Shown here: one piece after another, positions 62,591-64,000 of the stretch
Numbering within the stretch: the first letter of the stretch is position 1
How the letters are laid out: each line of letters begins with the position of its first letter
Source of the DNA: JANSYL01 sp963921255
GTDB lineage: Bacteria; Pseudomonadota; Alphaproteobacteria; Rhodobacterales; Rhodobacteraceae
Direction of reading: 5' to 3'
Length of the DNA: 64,000 bases
Assembly: GCA_963921255.3 (NCBI GenBank)
Contig: CAWUEW020000002.1
Span: 248,001-312,000, forward strand
Notes under the pieces: generated by a model
Told to the model about the DNA's origin: nothing
What the model saw: only the letters and a program-made list of their open reading frames with translations
Databases searched by the model: none
Translations under genes and position numbers: made by a program

Positions 62591-63811
62591 CTAGTCCGAC
62601 GCGCCCCCGGCCCAGGCATTCCCATTCTGCCAGTCAATCGGGGCTTCCTGCATCTGCAGATGCAGCTTGTCCGAGGTGACGGGGTGGGCCAGCGCCACGT
62701 CGTCGTTCAGTTCGATCCCCAGACCCGGTGCGGTCGGGGCCGCGACGAACCCGTTTTCGACCCGTGGACGCCCTGTCACCAACGCCTCGTGGAACGGGCT
62801 TTCGATCGCTTCCGCCATCAGGGAATTCGGGCAGGTCACCGACAGGTGAACATTCGCGGCCCATTCGACCGGCCCGGCATAGAGATGCGGGGCGATCTGC
62901 GCGTTGTATGCCTCGGCCAGGGTGGCGATCTTCTTGCCGACCCAAAGCCCACCCGCGCGCCCCAAGGCGGGCTGCACGATGCGCACCCCGGCCCGCAGGG
63001 CGGCGTGAAACTCGGTCAACCCGGCCAACCGTTCCCCCGTGGCCACGGGCAGCGACGTGGCGCGCGCCACCTCGGCCAGCGCCGCGGCACTGTCGGGCGG
63101 GACGGGTTCTTCGTACCAAAGGGGATCGTAGGGTTCCAACGCGCGGGCCAGCCGGATCGCGTGGGCCGGGGCGAACTGCCCATGGGTGCCAAACAGCAAA
63201 TCCGCCCGCGTGCCGACCGCCGCGCGGATCGCGGCGCACATGGCCTGCGACAGGGCGATATCGGCCAGCGCCGGGGCATGGCCGCCCCGGATCGTGTAGG
63301 GACCGGCGGGGTCAAACTTGACCGCCGTCCACCCTTCGGCCACGCGCGCGGCGGCGGCTTCGCCATGGGCGTCGGCGTCGATCCAGAACCCCACGGGGTC
63401 ATGCTGCGGCTCGGGATAGAGATAGGTATAGGCCCGCACGCGGTCATTCATGCGCCCGCCCATCAGCGCCCAAACCGGGCAATCCCGATCCTTGCCCAGG
63501 ATGTCCCAACAGGCGATCTCCAACCCGGCAAAGGCCCCGAACACCGTCGGGTCGGGCCGCTGCGTAAACCCCGAGGAATAGGCCCGCCGCGCCATCAGTT
63601 CGATGTTCTCGGGCGCCTCGCCTTCCATATGCCGGGCGAACACGTCCGTGATCACCGCTTCCATCGCCTTTGGTCCAACCGCGCTGGCATAGACCTCACC
63701 CAGACCCGTGACGCCCGTGTCGGTGGTCAAACGCACGATCAGCCAATAGCGCCCGCCCCAACCCGGCGGGGGCGGGGCGACGGGGAAAATCTCAAGCTCG
63801 GTCAGACGCAT
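62591..63811 (-). CDS. Mandelate racemase/muconate lactonizing enzyme superfamily protein
   Basis: The 406-residue enolase-superfamily protein has an N-terminal capping domain (YWLIVRLTTDTGVTGLGEVY, CWDILGKDRDCPVWALMGG) and a barrel with WTAVKFDPAGPY (Lys-x-Asp), FGTHGQFAPAHAIRLARALE PYDPLWYEEPVPPD and PVATGERLAGLTEFHAALRA GVRIVQPALGRAGG. It is closest in layout to D-galactonate/galactarolactone-type dehydratases or cycloisomerases. The exact substrate is unproven. Confidence 0.87.
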   Translation of the reverse strand: MRLTELEIFPVAPPPPGWGGRYWLIVRLTTDTGVTGLGEVYASAVGPKAMEAVITDVFARHMEGEAPENIELMARRAYSSGFTQRPDPTVFGAFAGLEIACWDILGKDRDCPVWALMGGRMNDRVRAYTYLYPEPQHDPVGFWIDADAHGEAAAARVAEGWTAVKFDPAGPYTIRGGHAPALADIALSQAMCAAIRAAVGTRADLLFGTHGQFAPAHAIRLARALEPYDPLWYEEPVPPDSAAALAEVARATSLPVATGERLAGLTEFHAALRAGVRIVQPALGRAGGLWVGKKIATLAEAYNAQIAPHLYAGPVEWAANVHLSVTCPNSLMAEAIESPFHEALVTGRPRVENGFVAAPTAPGLGIELNDDVALAHPVTSDKLHLQMQEAPIDWQNGNAWAGGASD

Positions 63812-63853
63812 GGGGCGACCCTTTTCTGGTTGGGCCCACGGCCCGTCACCGCC

Positions 63854-64000
63854 TCAGAAGACGATCACGTTGCGGCGGGCCTGGCCCGTTTTGGTATCGG
63901 CAATCGCCTCGTTGATCTGGTCGAAGGACCACGTGTTCGAAATCAGCTCATCCAGCTTCAACCGGTCCTGTGCATACAGATCCAGCATCCACGGAATGTC
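63854..64000 (-). CDS. Zn-dependent alcohol dehydrogenase, C-terminal fragment cut by window edge
   Basis: The 48 residues read DIPWMLDLYAQDRLKLDEL, ISNTWSFDQINEAIADTKTG and QARRNVIVF before the stop. The end resembles class III-type alcohol dehydrogenases (LDELIS, F-x-QIN-x-A). The start and catalytic zinc site lie outside the window. Same strand and upstream of the enolase-type gene, 43 bp away, so likely same operon. Confidence 0.7.
   Translation of the reverse strand, partial: DIPWMLDLYAQDRLKLDELISNTWSFDQINEAIADTKTGQARRNVIVF

Overview
The window looks like the chromosome of an alphaproteobacterium of the Rhodobacteraceae (Roseobacter/Rhodobacter group). This rests on the high G+C content, the trpE...trpG-trpD-trpC-moaC-moeA-lexA gene order, the alphaproteobacterial SOS box (GAAC-N7-GAAC) in front of lexA, the TRAP transporter, leucyl/phenylalanyl-type N-end-rule transferase bpt, and an RTX protein with its own type I exporter. 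All assignments were made by reading translations and motifs; no database search was possible.

Region 1 (1-15.2 kb): the end of a CocE/NonD-type hydrolase, a membrane-anchored LytTR regulator, a decayed RTX gene, and a 2241-residue RTX/Frp-like protein. The RTX gene is the last member of a minus-strand operon of five tiny, mutually overlapping genes, mostly small membrane proteins. Two of these (58 and 57 residues) are very easy to miss. Divergent from it is a two-gene type I secretion exporter (ABC ATPase plus HlyD adaptor). The AT-rich divergent promoter region carries candidate CtrA half-sites.

Region 2 (15.6-18.9 kb): a same-strand cluster of a LysR regulator, a SnoaL-like exported protein, an NAD(P)H/FMN azoreductase-like protein, a VOC (glyoxalase/dioxygenase fold) protein and a DsbA/FrnE-like protein, which reads as an electrophile or redox stress unit.

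Region 3 (18.9-30.4 kb): a genomic island ending at a tRNA-Ser(GGA). It holds a broken tyrosine recombinase, several orphan proteins, a three-gene anti-mobile-element operon (DUF4297/Cap4-like nuclease, small middle component, SMC-like ATPase with a zinc hook; Lamassu/DdmABC/ABC-three-component type), and a DUF3489-DUF2924-large serine recombinase module.

Region 4 (30.5-45 kb): two DUF2852 paralogues, an RDD protein, bpt, a VOC protein, a TRAP transporter of the long mannitol/chloroaromatic/keto-acid type (dctP-Q-M), and an ilvI-x-ilvH operon preceded by a readable attenuator whose leader peptide contains Ile-Leu-Val-Val-Val. Then come an EF-hand protein divergent from an ECF sigma factor, a Rieske oxygenase, and a lytic transglycosylase.

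Region 5 (45-64 kb): ssb, a PLP aminotransferase, a SurA/PpiD-like periplasmic chaperone fused operonically to trpE, then trpG-trpD-(glycosyltransferase)-trpC-moaC-moeA-lexA, with a divergent polysaccharide deacetylase on the opposite strand between trpE and trpG. The window closes with a sugar kinase/nth pair, an AraC-HTH alkyltransferase, an OmpA lipoprotein, and a GntR/FCD-regulated enolase-superfamily enzyme next to a Zn alcohol dehydrogenase cut by the window edge.
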